Assembly (NCBI GenBank): GCA_900074725.1
Contig: LT598457.1
Location: 992,001 to 1,056,000, forward strand
Source: Lachancea dasiensis
Lineage: Eukaryota; Ascomycota; Saccharomycetes; Saccharomycetales; Saccharomycetaceae
Direction of reading: 5' to 3'
DNA length: 64,000 nt
Below are positions 21,653 to 31,470 of the stretch, piece after piece. The notes beneath the pieces were generated by a model. It was not told the DNA's origin, did not search any database, and saw only the letters and a program-made list of their open reading frames with translations. Positions within the stretch are counted from its first letter, which is position 1. Every line of letters begins with the position of its first letter. Made by a program: the position numbers and the translations under genes.

Positions 21653-22510
21653 ATGGAGGACACGCAGCTAACTCTGCCGCCTATTGGGGCCGCTCTCCCA
21701 GCAGCCCTGGCCTTTCGAAAGAATCTTGTTTGCTATACAGAAGACGCGAGCACTGTTGTGGAGTACCTTCAAAACCTGAAACTACAATACCTATTGTGGG
21801 ATGATTACGACTGCATAGATGTGAAAAATAAGCCAGATGTAGGTACTGTCCTAATTTTACCCAACATCGACAAGATCCTCATTCTGCAACAAGACAAACT
21901 GGCCAAGTATTTGCAGACTATGGCGTCTCAGAAAACCGCATTTTTTACTGCTATTGCCACAGTCTCTCTGGATTTTTCACCGTACGCAAACATGACGGCG
22001 TACTTGAAAAGACAATTTTGGTTTGCGTGCGGAGAACCGCGCATCCAGGACTTGGTAGAGCTGTCCCTGCAGGAATTGGCTCCTCTAAGAGAAGCACTGG
22101 CCCAAATACACGTCCAGCCATCTATACGCCGGTATATACTCGACGTCGTCGTCCACCTGCGTGTGCACCGGTTCGCGAAACAGGCTACGGGTGGTGGGTG
22201 CTCCTCACGTGCCCTGGGGGACATGCTAGATCTGTGCCAAACGCTGGCGTTGGCACAAGAACGACAGTTCGTGGTTCCGGACCTGGTGAGGCTTGCAGCA
22301 CAGTGGTATTTCCCCTTTCACATCGAACTGATTCAGGACCCGAGCCACGAGATTTCACTTCAGTTTGGGTCCGATCCTGACATCGTGGCTCAAGTTCTCT
22401 ACAAACTCCAAGATTTCTCCATCCAAAGGGCCGAAAAAACTAAATATCCGCTGTATTTCCAATACATGGTGTTGAGGGATGTACTACACAGGGTTGTCCC
22501 CCCTATATGA
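21653..22510 (+). CDS. MTC2: Mtc2-like protein (maintenance of telomere capping)
   Basis: A 285-residue protein of poorly understood function; the yeast gene was named from genetic interaction with the telomere-capping mutant cdc13-1. Identification rests on the C-terminal half: RRYILDVVVHLRVHR, then WYFPFHIELIQ, GSDPDIV and the very end VVPPI, each present in S. cerevisiae Mtc2 (about 357 residues). Position also supports it, divergent from UTP11 as on chromosome XI. The protein is shorter than yeast's mainly because central linkers are absent. No signal peptide or transmembrane segment is evident. Confidence 0.85.
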   Translation: MEDTQLTLPPIGAALPAALAFRKNLVCYTEDASTVVEYLQNLKLQYLLWDDYDCIDVKNKPDVGTVLILPNIDKILILQQDKLAKYLQTMASQKTAFFTAIATVSLDFSPYANMTAYLKRQFWFACGEPRIQDLVELSLQELAPLREALAQIHVQPSIRRYILDVVVHLRVHRFAKQATGGGCSSRALGDMLDLCQTLALAQERQFVVPDLVRLAAQWYFPFHIELIQDPSHEISLQFGSDPDIVAQVLYKLQDFSIQRAEKTKYPLYFQYMVLRDVLHRVVPPI

Positions 22511-23201
22511 CGAAAATAATGAACTAAGGAGATGAGTGCCAACTAAATTCAAGGGTACCCGTTAAGGCTTCGGGCTTTGAGGATAATCTGAATACCATTT
22601 TTTCCACCAACGCAAATTTCTAATTGTGGACTTTGCTTTATCTCTTTGATGTACATTGACTTCCCCAAGATTTTGCATTACTCACACATAAGGTTTAGAT
22701 ACCGCATTAAAGGAAGGGTTCAAAGTCCCTTAACTGACGTACCGATTGCTCTGGTAGCCCACTCCAACGCCGCTATTAGCATGGAAACCAGCAACGGTTG
22801 TTCCCTGAGATCTGCTACCCTGTAAGAGAACCGAGCTCCACCACAAAGCTTTTGAGATGATGACAAAGCTCTGCGCGGTAGAGTGTGTGGTGGAACTGTC
22901 ATCATATGATATTTGTGGCAAGTCATCTCACCAAGAGCACGATTCCAACTATAGAGGAGATCGGCCGCCTGACGTCATGAGGGTTTTCGGCGAATGTGAG
23001 ATGCCGTAGCCTTCTAAAAAAAGATGATAGACGGTGACAGAAAAACTAATAGTGACAGGAGCTGATCAGCTATAAATTGGGGCCAAAATACTGCTCAGAA
23101 CAGTAGTTGATTCTCCAGTTTGTTTCTGGTTGTAGCTGCAAGAGTAAGAAGAGACTTTCGTTCCTTTGGCGATACTCCTGCACCAAAAAAAAACAAAAAC
23201 A
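22511..23201. other. Intergenic region upstream of the CWP1-like gene
   Basis: About 690 bp. TATAAAT at 23071-23077 lies 130 bp before the cell-wall gene's ATG, and an A-rich stretch directly precedes the start codon, usual for strongly expressed yeast genes. Nothing else is recognised. Confidence 0.5.
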
Positions 23202-24110
23202 ATGAAATTTACAATTCTCGTGGCAGCGATAATGGGGATTGCGAGCTTAGTTTTAGCTGACTCCGAGAGGTTCGGATTTTTAGTGATAAGATCGGGATCC
23301 CCATTGCAATATGCTACTCTTTATGCACAAAATTCCAAATTGTATTTCGGTAGCTCATCATCACCATCTCTAACTGCTGTCATCACGGACGACGGCAAAC
23401 TCCATATCTCAGAGGGCAAGTATGCCGTCCAAAGCTCCGACGGCTCCCTTGTGGAGGGCTCGGAATCTGACGCAGCCCTTGGTTTTTATATCAAAAATGG
23501 TTATCTGGGCTTCAGAGGTAAGGGTGGATTTACGGCCGTCTTTACTGGCAACAAATATGAAGTATCCACCGGCGAGCCATCGTCTGACGACGATCTCGGT
23601 GTTTCTGTTAGGCCGACCTCATCTTCTGGATCGGCAGTAGATGACTATCTGCCAACCGGTGGCTCTGTTACTACATTTGCAAGTGCAACCTCATCTTTGC
23701 CAAGCTCGTCTCAGTCATCTGACGAAGGGGTTACAGAACCTACCACAACTTATTCAGCTACCTTGTTCCTTGACGTCCAAACCTCCGAAAGGAAGCTTGA
23801 GGAATCCACCACGACTCACTCGGCTTCACTGCTCCCAATTACGCAAATCTCGGACGGACAAGTTCAAGCACCCACTACAACTTACTCGGCTTCACTGCTC
23901 CCAATTACGCAAATCTCGGACGGACAAGTTCAAGCTCCCACTACAACTTACTCGGCTTCACTGCTCCCAATTACGCAAATCTCGGACGGACAAGTTCAAG
24001 CTCCCACTACAACTTACTCGGCTTCACTGCTCCCAATTACGCACATCTCAGACGGACAAGTTCAAGCCCCAACAACAACTACGCTGGCTCCCTCTATGAC
24101 TTTATTTTGA
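23202..24110 (+). CDS. CWP1: CWP1-family cell wall protein with tandem PIR-type repeats; GPI tail out of frame
   Basis: Cwp1 is a mannoprotein attached to beta-glucan through a GPI remnant and an alkali-labile PIR bond. The ATG at 23202 starts a signal peptide (MKFTILVAAIMGIASLVLA), then the conserved Cwp1 globular domain (DSERFGFLVIRSGSPLQYA ... ITDDGKLHISEGKYAV), a Ser/Thr stalk, and four 22-residue repeats each with the PIR signature QISDGQVQ (the last HISDGQVQ). The frame stops at 24108-24110 after 302 residues without a GPI signal. A typical GPI tail (NGVGRVVSGPRAGLFAVCAALLL) follows in the +1 frame and ends at 24330, so the gene has lost its anchor through a frame change or the assembly has an indel near 24100. 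Synteny fits CWP1/CWP2 of chromosome XI. Confidence 0.85.
   Translation: MKFTILVAAIMGIASLVLADSERFGFLVIRSGSPLQYATLYAQNSKLYFGSSSSPSLTAVITDDGKLHISEGKYAVQSSDGSLVEGSESDAALGFYIKNGYLGFRGKGGFTAVFTGNKYEVSTGEPSSDDDLGVSVRPTSSSGSAVDDYLPTGGSVTTFASATSSLPSSSQSSDEGVTEPTTTYSATLFLDVQTSERKLEESTTTHSASLLPITQISDGQVQAPTTTYSASLLPITQISDGQVQAPTTTYSASLLPITQISDGQVQAPTTTYSASLLPITHISDGQVQAPTTTTLAPSMTLF
23814..24077 (+). repeat. Four tandem 66-bp repeats within the CWP1-like gene
   Basis: Units at 23814-23879, 23880-23945, 23946-24011 and 24012-24077 are nearly identical at the DNA level and encode 22 residues each with one PIR signature. Units 2 and 3 are identical, and the last unit carries most of the differences. Copy number probably changes by slippage or unequal exchange. 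Confidence 0.93.
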
Positions 24111-24330
24111 GCTTCTCAAGAGAGGAACCCAAGTTCAACGGAGCTCTAGTTCCTCAGACAACTATGTGCAATCAATTAACTCTGAACAGGCAGTCTCCGA
24201 AATTTCTGACGGGCAACTTCAAGCCGTTTCTTCAGTTGAAATCCAGACTCAATCTATGAACGGCGTGGGGCGTGTTGTATCTGGCCCAAGAGCAGGACTC
24301 TTTGCAGTATGCGCTGCTTTACTCTTGTAG
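24100..24330 (+). pseudogene. Out-of-frame 3' end of the CWP1-like gene with GPI-anchor signal
   Basis: In the +1 frame relative to the upstream coding region, an open stretch runs from 24100 to a TAG at 24328-24330. It encodes a Ser-rich segment, one more PIR-type signature (EISDGQLQA), a probable omega-site region (NGVG) and a hydrophobic tail (AGLFAVCAALLL). This is the normal C-terminus of a Cwp1 protein, now separated from its gene by one net frame change. Confidence 0.8.
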
Positions 24331-25333
24331 GAGGAACTTAAATTTTTCAACAAAACTGTCTATAGCTTCCTGGCATTAGGTACCCGTTATTTAGCGTCAA
24401 CAAGACATTCATTTCCATAAGACTAAGTAGTAGGGGTAGTGCAACATTAGAGCGAGTCAACACCGGCAGTAGCTAACTTGGTGTATTGTCCGTTCAAAAT
24501 TTTGGTAGGCATCGTGAATGAACAATATTATGAGTAGTTAGTTGATTTTAAATCTTTCGCCTATTATAAAACACACCTGGTTGCCTCTCCGTAATAAACA
24601 TCTAATCTATACTTGGGACACACGGCCCCTATTCATGCAGATTTTTGGTAAGAACGATCTGGCTTAGGCGAAGTTTGGATAATTCAAATAGCTGGCTAAG
24701 TTATTTCTGTAGATCGCTGTTTTTTCTGAATCCACTTTTTGCTGATTGTCTACCTGACACCCTTTTGTTTAACTGACGTCGATGTATCACTTCGTACTAT
24801 ATTGACACTAACTAAGATTCAACTCGACGCTATTTAAACAGTACTAAATTCTAACAGAACTTATTTGCTGGTAGTTTCAAGTGCTGTCTGGCGACAATCT
24901 TATTTATCCTGCCTACATTACCTAATGACGCTTGCGAAGCTGGTGCCATTAGAATGGGAAGTGATCTGGCCGTTTTGAAGTGTTATCATGACCAGGACTC
25001 CACGTACGTCTTTATTCAAATTTCTAATTTACTATATTTATATTAATGAAATAGATGTGGTCTTGTAGTGTTTTCAGTACTCCGCTTATCGAATTCTGGT
25101 TTCTAATTTTCCTGGGTGGACACAAAGTGCACTAACGTCAGCATTAATGTCACAAAACGTCGGGCCCCATTCAACAGTGTATAAAAAGGAGATTAGTTGC
25201 GGATGGCACTTACAGCACTTACCTATCTGGTAGACAATTTTTAAGCTTATATACTATCAGATCACTGTGTCTTATAGAACCAAAGAGATCATATAACTAA
25301 ATCCATTTCGCCTACGCTTGTTGAATCACTGCC
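24331..25333. other. Intergenic region between the two CWP1-like genes
   Basis: About 1.0 kb, AT-rich. A TATA box (TATAAAAAG, 25180-25188) lies about 150 bp before the second gene's ATG. No coding frame or RNA gene is recognised. Confidence 0.5.
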
Positions 25334-26989
25334 ATGAAGTTAAGTACGCTACTAATCTCTAGTAGTTTCCTCTTCGCGCAAGGTGCCATGGCCGATTCAG
25401 AAACGTTTGGTATGCTGGCTATTTACTCGGGGGCGCCTGTGAAATATGCCTCTGTGTACGTCGAGAATGGAGGTCTGTATGTCGGAAGCTCTCACGTCGG
25501 ACTTTCCGCGACAGTGACTGACAGTGGTAAGCTTCGTCTTTCTGATGGAAATTTCGCTGTTGTTGAACGGGGTGGGGTATTCCAGGAGACCAGAGATGAA
25601 TCTATGGCATCAGTTGGGTTTTCTATTATATCTGGACATTTGAGCTACCATGGATCTATTGGATTTTCAGGTGTGTTATATGATGGCGAATATCGTCTTT
25701 CCAAAGCCATGAAAAAACCTGACGACCTCGAGGTTATCATCAAAGCTATAATTCCCAAAGGCAATTCTGTTCCTGATTACCGCCCAACATCCATGAAGAA
25801 AATGCCGATTTGTACCGGATATGTTAATGGAACCATTTTTGTGACCACTACTCAATATTCAACAACGACTACCACGCTGGCCGTGTGTGAGAAGAAAAAC
25901 TTTCCTATGACATCATCAAATAGCACTGAATCAATTGCTACCTCTGCCAGCTCATCTGAAATCAGTTTTCAGATTTCTGCTCCATTACCAGTCAACTGTC
26001 CAAAGGCAACGACCGCCTCACCAGTCTCGCCAGGAACGACGAAACAAGTTCCCTCCTTGAAAACCAGCAGTATGGTGATATGTCCCTCGCCCCTTACTTC
26101 GTTGACCTCTAGCTCACCCAGTAGCAGCGTGAAAAGCATCACATCATCCACGTTGAAATTTTCCAGCACGATGACCGTCACAGTTTGCCCAAATGAAAAA
26201 CCAACGTGCCCCAACAAGATCACATCTGTTTCTCCTTCTGAAGCTGCCATCATCAAGCCTACTTCCTTTGAACAGCTTACCTCTCCATCATCGAAGCCAA
26301 GACTCTCAACTGGGACAGAATTGACATCATCGCAGGCGATTTATTCAACCAGTTTCAACCCGACAACTGCTGACAGCACAGAGCTAGCTCACCCATCTAC
26401 TGGCGAGATTTTGAGAAGCCTTAAAACATCTTCAATTATCACCAGTGTTCCCGCGATTTCGCCAATCTCTTCAACATCGACCTACGAAGCAGCTACTAGC
26501 ACTGTCACCATTGTAAAATCGATAGCCAAAGCACCATCTGTACCTCTCTCCCAGGGCACAGAATTTACTGGTACTGTTCGCGTCCCCGCCTTATCATCTA
26601 GACCTCTGAGTATGGCAGTTTCTTCCTTGAGGCCTGCCGCCAATGGTACAGAAAATATGCCACAAGTGACGTCCACACCAATTGAAGCATCTAGCAGCTT
26701 CAGCGCATCGTTCCTCTCGAGCAGTTTGTCAACTGCACCCTCAGAATCAATCAGCCAGCCTTCTCAAACGGGGCCTTCCAGTGTTGAGTCGAGTCAGACA
26801 TCTGCTCCAACCCTATCTACTTCGACTCGTCATTCTACACCAGCTTCTCTCACAACATCAATTGAGACAAGTAGCACCATTTCAGGGACCCGGCCACCTT
26901 CGAGTTCTGGATCACACAATGGAGCTGGTCGGCTGGAAAGTACTGGATTAGGAGCCGTAATCCTATTTGTGGTTGCTATCTTTGTTTGA
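25334..26989 (+). CDS. CWP1-like GPI cell wall protein with long Ser/Thr stalk
   Basis: A 551-residue secreted protein: signal peptide (MKLSTLLISSSFLFAQGAMA), a domain homologous to Cwp1 (DSETFGMLAIYSGAPVKYASVY ... VTDSGKLRLSDGNFAV, residues about 21-140), then a long Ser/Thr/Pro-rich stalk with a few Cys-Pro pairs (NCPKA, ICPSP, VCPNE, TCPNK), and a GPI signal (GSHNGAGRLESTGLGAVILFVVAIFV). It lacks the PIR signature of its neighbour, so it is expected to be bound only through its GPI remnant. It is a tandem, strongly diverged paralogue of the gene at 23202. Whether it corresponds to S. cerevisiae CWP2 (only 92 residues) is uncertain, so no symbol is given. Confidence 0.88.
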   Translation: MKLSTLLISSSFLFAQGAMADSETFGMLAIYSGAPVKYASVYVENGGLYVGSSHVGLSATVTDSGKLRLSDGNFAVVERGGVFQETRDESMASVGFSIISGHLSYHGSIGFSGVLYDGEYRLSKAMKKPDDLEVIIKAIIPKGNSVPDYRPTSMKKMPICTGYVNGTIFVTTTQYSTTTTTLAVCEKKNFPMTSSNSTESIATSASSSEISFQISAPLPVNCPKATTASPVSPGTTKQVPSLKTSSMVICPSPLTSLTSSSPSSSVKSITSSTLKFSSTMTVTVCPNEKPTCPNKITSVSPSEAAIIKPTSFEQLTSPSSKPRLSTGTELTSSQAIYSTSFNPTTADSTELAHPSTGEILRSLKTSSIITSVPAISPISSTSTYEAATSTVTIVKSIAKAPSVPLSQGTEFTGTVRVPALSSRPLSMAVSSLRPAANGTENMPQVTSTPIEASSSFSASFLSSSLSTAPSESISQPSQTGPSSVESSQTSAPTLSTSTRHSTPASLTTSIETSSTISGTRPPSSSGSHNGAGRLESTGLGAVILFVVAIFV

Positions 26990-27399
26990 ATGAATTCACC
27001 CTCGTTCTTCCTCTTTAGCCCGCTTCGATATAAAGTTACGACTCCAAGACTGGATAACCCAAGTTCGCAGCGAATTCACCAATTCTTTGAATTGAACGGC
27101 TCACTTCATATCAGTGCCTTATTAGTTCTTATCGGATCATTCGATCGCGATTCTAGTTTTTTATTTCGCAGGAGTTGTTGGATTGGGAAAACAATTCAAC
27201 GTTCAACTCCGTGTATATCTCGTCTATATGGTTGTTCTATCGATTTAACAGTTCATTTCATTATCTTGTCACTTTTAACTGTTTCGTCGTGCCGAAGTAA
27301 ATTACATTTCCTAAGGTCATCGAGGTGATGAGTAGTAACAAGCAGCGTTAAAGATCTCAATAGAGGATACCAACTCAAGCAGGCCCAAACTTACTAAAC
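26990..27399. other. Intergenic region upstream of YJU2
   Basis: About 410 bp. The frame directly after the stop at 26989 stays open for 112 codons, but its composition and lack of homology suggest chance. No regulatory element is clear. Confidence 0.4.
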
Positions 27400-28209
27400 A
27401 TGTCCGAGAGAAAAGCTGTTAATAAATACTATCCTCCAGACTTTAATCCGTTGGAAGCTGAGGAGGCGGCACGCAAGATGTCCAAGAAGCTAAAGACCAT
27501 GAACAAAGACTCAGTCACGATTAGACTTATGACACCATTTAGCATGCGCTGCCTGAAGTGTTCTGAGTTTATTCCTAAAAGTAGGAAATTCAACGGAAAA
27601 AAGGAACTGCTGCCAGAAAGATATTTGGATACCATCAAGCAATATAGGTTAAGCGTCAAATGTCCGCGGTGCAATAACATGATTTCGTTTCGTACTGACC
27701 CAAAAAGTGGTGACTACGTGATGGAAATTGGTGGAGTTAAAAATTTTGTAGCAGAATCCCGCTCTTCTGATTCCAAGAGGCACGAAACGCTGGACGAGAC
27801 GTTGCAACGACTGGAGAAGCAGCAGCAAGAAGAAAAGGATCAATCGACAAATAATGAAAACGAAAATAAGCTGGAACAGATTGAAATGCGACTTGTTAAG
27901 CTACAGCAAGAGCAAGAGGATTATGAAGCCCTTGAGGCCTTGCGAAAGGATAACAGGGCCAAGATGAAGCGCGCTGAACTGCTTCATGCCAACGATGGAA
28001 ACCAATCATCTGCAGACGATAAGAGGGCTGAAGAGGCTTTCAAAGCGTATAACAATGATCCCGCGGTGAAGGTCGAGTCACGCGCTTCTTCTCACGCAGA
28101 AAACTCAGCACCTTCGACTAGCATAGCGATACAGCAAGGCATTCGAGTGAAGAAAAAGTCCAGGGTTAATGTCCTGGGAGTTGTCAAAAAACGGAAAAAC
28201 AAGACCTAA
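27400..28209 (+). CDS. YJU2: Splicing factor Yju2 (Cwc16 family)
   Basis: Yju2 joins the NineTeen Complex-containing spliceosome and promotes the first step (branching) of splicing. The product has 269 residues (278 in yeast). The N-terminal half is the conserved Cwc16 domain: MSERKAVNKYYPPDFNP, then a four-cysteine zinc site made of Cys51/Cys54 (CLKC) and Cys88/Cys91 (CPRC), and the block ISFRTDPKSGDYVMEIGG. The rest is a charged helical region rich in Gln, Glu and Lys and a basic tail (KKKSRVNVLGVVKKRKNKT). YJU3 follows on the same strand, as in S. cerevisiae. Confidence 0.96.
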   Translation: MSERKAVNKYYPPDFNPLEAEEAARKMSKKLKTMNKDSVTIRLMTPFSMRCLKCSEFIPKSRKFNGKKELLPERYLDTIKQYRLSVKCPRCNNMISFRTDPKSGDYVMEIGGVKNFVAESRSSDSKRHETLDETLQRLEKQQQEEKDQSTNNENENKLEQIEMRLVKLQQEQEDYEALEALRKDNRAKMKRAELLHANDGNQSSADDKRAEEAFKAYNNDPAVKVESRASSHAENSAPSTSIAIQQGIRVKKKSRVNVLGVVKKRKNKT

Positions 28210-28626
28210 TCCATAAACTGCGCCCTCTAAAATTGTTGGTCGCTCTCTCGCTAAGTAGAGTGAAACTCTGCACTTTCTCCTCGACGAATTTGATCAGATT
28301 TTTGTTTCTGTGGACAACATTCAGGCAATTTTTTCGATTTGACTAGATCGGTAGTTTGTTTTTCCATGCTTGCGCCGCGCCGTGAACTACTGCTCCTTGG
28401 TGCAAAAATCACTACTAGTGTGAGCTTTTCTCCATTAAGATTGGTCAGACTCGCCACCTCTTGAGTAGTATACTGTGCCCATCATCGTACAACTACGATT
28501 CCAGATGGTCTAAGCCACGTGACCCTGCTTTGCCCTTGGTTCAATTTCTTATATATTGTCAGCTGCGATGAATGTACAACACTGCCCCTAAATCCACTGG
28601 CTAGGTCTTCTACAAACGCCGTAAAC
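28210..28626 (+). promoter_or_regulatory. YJU3 promoter region with Cbf1/Pho4-type E-box
   Basis: CACGTG at 28516-28521 reads GTCACGTGG on the minus strand, a match to the Cbf1 consensus, about 105 bp before the YJU3 ATG. Nothing else is recognised. Confidence 0.45.
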
Positions 28627-29586
28627 ATGCTTTTTGGATCAAAAGAGCCTTCCAAGCCAATTCCATTTCCCTATGAGTGCTCAACCATAGAATTTAAAAG
28701 TTACAGGCATAGCTTTGGCGGTGTAGACTTTGTGTGCGTCAAGAGCTCCCCAGCCTCATCAGAAGAGTCTGTCGTAAAGGGTGCCCCCAAAGCTCGTCTG
28801 CTTATTTTGCATGGGTTTGACGAGCACGCTTTAATATACAGCCGTCTAATGGACCATCTTGCTCATTTTGGAATCGAGTGTTTTGTGTTTGAGCAACGCG
28901 GGTCTGGTCAAACTTCTGTTGGCAAACTAAGAGGTGTAACTGACGAATTCAACACTTTCAGAGATCTGGATCATTTCATCGAATGGAACCTTCAGGATAA
29001 GGAGAAAGCCACCTCTTTATTTCTCTTCGGTCATTCCATGGGTGGAGGGATTGTTTTGAACTACGGGTGCAACGGTAAATACAAAGACAAGATTTCCGGA
29101 ATAATTTGCACGGGGCCGCTTGTCACTCTTCATCCACATACAGCACCGAGCGCTTTCCTCACTTTAGCTTCGCCACTGCTGGCCAAGTTTCTGCCTCGTT
29201 TCCGTATTGACACAGGGCTCGACCTCGAGGCCACTACCTCAGACGAGAGATATCGTGAATTTCTGAGTCACGACCCGCTGACGGTTCCCCTTTATGGATC
29301 CTTTCGGCAGATATACGATTTTTTGGAGCGGGGGAAAAGATTGGCACGCGATAGAGCCCATGTTGCTCAATTTCGCGCTCCAGTGTTGATTTTTCATGGG
29401 GAAGACGACACAATTAACGATCCTATAGGATCCCAAAGTTTTTATGACTTGTGCCCAGTGTCTGACAAACGCTTGCGATTGTTCCCACAAGCCCGACACG
29501 CACTTTGCTTGGAAACTGATGAGACTTTCGAGCAGTTGGTGGAAGAGTTACAATCGTGGATCAGCGAAAGGGTGACTACAGTCTGA
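28627..29586 (+). CDS. YJU3: Monoglyceride lipase Yju3
   Basis: Yju3 hydrolyses monoacylglycerols to fatty acid and glycerol at lipid droplets and mitochondrial outer membranes. It is a serine alpha/beta hydrolase of 319 residues (313 in yeast). Visible are the oxyanion motif ILHGFDEHA, the nucleophile elbow GHSMGGG with Ser137, the acid in HGEDDTIND (Asp260 or 261) and the catalytic His291 (ARHA). The blocks FLPRFRIDTGLDLEATTSDE and DPLTVPLYGSFRQI are near-identical to yeast. The frame is open 36 codons further upstream but begins there without ATG; the ATG at 28627 is the first in frame. Confidence 0.95.
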   Translation: MLFGSKEPSKPIPFPYECSTIEFKSYRHSFGGVDFVCVKSSPASSEESVVKGAPKARLLILHGFDEHALIYSRLMDHLAHFGIECFVFEQRGSGQTSVGKLRGVTDEFNTFRDLDHFIEWNLQDKEKATSLFLFGHSMGGGIVLNYGCNGKYKDKISGIICTGPLVTLHPHTAPSAFLTLASPLLAKFLPRFRIDTGLDLEATTSDERYREFLSHDPLTVPLYGSFRQIYDFLERGKRLARDRAHVAQFRAPVLIFHGEDDTINDPIGSQSFYDLCPVSDKRLRLFPQARHALCLETDETFEQLVEELQSWISERVTTV

Positions 29587-30169
29587 GTAACACCTGTGCT
29601 CTCATCAATGCTCCATGGGCAGGCTTGGGGCTTCTGTCCTCATTGCGGGCTCTTTGTTGAATTATGTTTGCTTTCTTGCATGAAATCAATGAGACGTGAA
29701 GGGCCATCTACTCCAAAATTCATTTGTTTTTGTGGCAGTGGTTTCTGCATCTCAGCATCGTGGCGAAAGTGGAAATGAAGGAACAGTCGGTGGTTGCATC
29801 AGCGTGAAGTTCTTACTGTTGGGCTAATCCCATGAAGAAAAGCTCCTTTAGAGTGAACTTTGTGAATACTGGATGCGGACTCTCGCTGGATATTCGAATT
29901 GGCTAGGCCTGGGATGGAACTATCGTCCGGAGTTGTCATATCGTGTCAAATATGTTGCTATAGTTATTTATGATGAGATAATCTTTTATGCATACGTATT
30001 CTATGATGTAGGGTGATGATGATTAGCAATGGTCATTGCAATTGGCCGGTGATGGAGAGACAGAGAACCATTTGTGATCGCTTAGACCCTAAGTTCGAGG
30101 GCTCTACCAATCATTTCACAAACTGAGGCGCTTACGTGGGCTGGGCGATAGGTTACTGAGTCTTTGAGA
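29587..30169. other. Intergenic region upstream of MBR1
   Basis: About 580 bp without a recognisable gene. AT-rich between 29935 and 30010. Confidence 0.4.
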
Positions 30170-31015
30170 ATGGAAGACGATTTGCAATCCAATTTTCAAA
30201 GGTTCAGGTTTCAGTATGGAGGAGAGCTAGGAACGCAGGATAGTGTCTGTGATTGTGAAGATACACTAGATATCTTTGAGAGATTCGTACAGGACCCATG
30301 TATAGACTCGTGGGAAGACCTGGATGAAGGTGTCGCCGGGGCTGATGGCCAGCACATTGGAAAAGGGCCAACTAATGAAAGTGAGGACCAAGTGGTACAA
30401 TTTGCTAGCGGCGGGGTTCTAAGCACAACGCGCAAGGGCGTTGACCAACATGGTGAATATGGTGAAGGGAAATCCAGTCCCCCAAAAGCGAGTATCTGCA
30501 CCAAGTGCCACAAGCAACGACGGTGGATAACTGTCAGCGATGATGGCCAACAAGACCTGGATGAACCCGTGCTAAGATGCTCCCGTGCGAATAGCATCAT
30601 GTCACAGCTTTCGCGTCAAGCTTCTCGCCAATCGCTGCCTGGTTCTCCCGAGCCGTTACTAATCGGTGGCTCTGTGGAGATAGGGCCCACGGCCGCGAGC
30701 TCTAGGTCACGTTCTCGGTCTTCGTTCGGAGCCACGTCTGCTATTCCGTCGCACCTCTACTGTCTAGAACGCTTTGTGAGTTGTGAGCTAGACTCTGCTG
30801 CCGAAAGCTTTTTCCAAAAGGATCAAAAAAATCTAAATCTTTCCTCACCGGCGTCTTCCGGGTCTCCAAGCTCTCCCTCACTAGCTATGCATTCTGCCTC
30901 CATGCATGCAACCGACACGGCAGCCGATATCGGCGGTCATATCCCATTTTCTCTCACGAAAAGAAGATCTCGTGTATCTTCCATCGAATTATCACTACTC
31001 AAGTCATTATCGTGA
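30170..31015 (+). CDS. MBR1: Mbr1/Isf1-family protein (mitochondrial biogenesis regulation)
   Basis: MBR1 and ISF1 are S. cerevisiae duplicates whose overexpression rescues respiratory growth defects of hap mutants; their mechanism is unknown. The 281-residue product shares the three family blocks: near the N-terminus LDIFERFVQDPC, near residue 190 a Ser/Arg stretch followed by AIPSHLYCLERFVSCELD, and the end SSIELSLLKSLS. It is otherwise low-complexity. A CTKCHKQRRW segment near residue 110 looks like half a zinc site, and I do not know whether it is conserved. The ATG at 30170 is the first in frame. It stands where MBR1 (XI) and ISF1 (XIII) both belong, between YJU3 and NAM7/BUD2. Confidence 0.88.
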   Translation: MEDDLQSNFQRFRFQYGGELGTQDSVCDCEDTLDIFERFVQDPCIDSWEDLDEGVAGADGQHIGKGPTNESEDQVVQFASGGVLSTTRKGVDQHGEYGEGKSSPPKASICTKCHKQRRWITVSDDGQQDLDEPVLRCSRANSIMSQLSRQASRQSLPGSPEPLLIGGSVEIGPTAASSRSRSRSSFGATSAIPSHLYCLERFVSCELDSAAESFFQKDQKNLNLSSPASSGSPSSPSLAMHSASMHATDTAADIGGHIPFSLTKRRSRVSSIELSLLKSLS

Positions 31016-31470
31016 TTCAATACAATACCCAAGTAAGCTTTGCGTATTTCTTTCTACAGATGCGAATACTCACAACAAAGTTGGGTACGCAGCATAGGCG
31101 CATCATGCCAAAATTATAATGTCCCTCCATCTCTCTCGTTATGTCCCACTTTCCTGTCACCAAAATAATAGCGGTTTAGTAAATCATTTTTATACAAAAC
31201 TGACATCATCTTTATGCGTTTGCACGTAACGAAATTTTTTATGAATCTAATGTTCGTCGTCATAAAGCCTTGACGTCTACAATGTTAGAGGAACTCAAGC
31301 TAATTCTTCTCGAGATTGAGAAGACTTCGGTTCCATTCATGATCTGTATCACTTAAAAAAAGTGGTAAGCATAGTGTTTTCTGTACAGCGAAGCACAACC
31401 TTCTTTAAGATCAGAATATCAGACGAGTGGCTCGGTTCAGGTTCAGATCCTTCTACTTCTGAAACTGACG
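31016..31470. other. Intergenic region upstream of NAM7
   Basis: About 455 bp, AT-rich. No element is recognised beyond the NAM7 start context. Confidence 0.4.

Noticed and set aside
26990-27328. 112-codon frame directly after the second CWP1-like gene
   Set aside because: It begins right after a stop codon following a complete GPI signal, and its composition is not like a protein gene.
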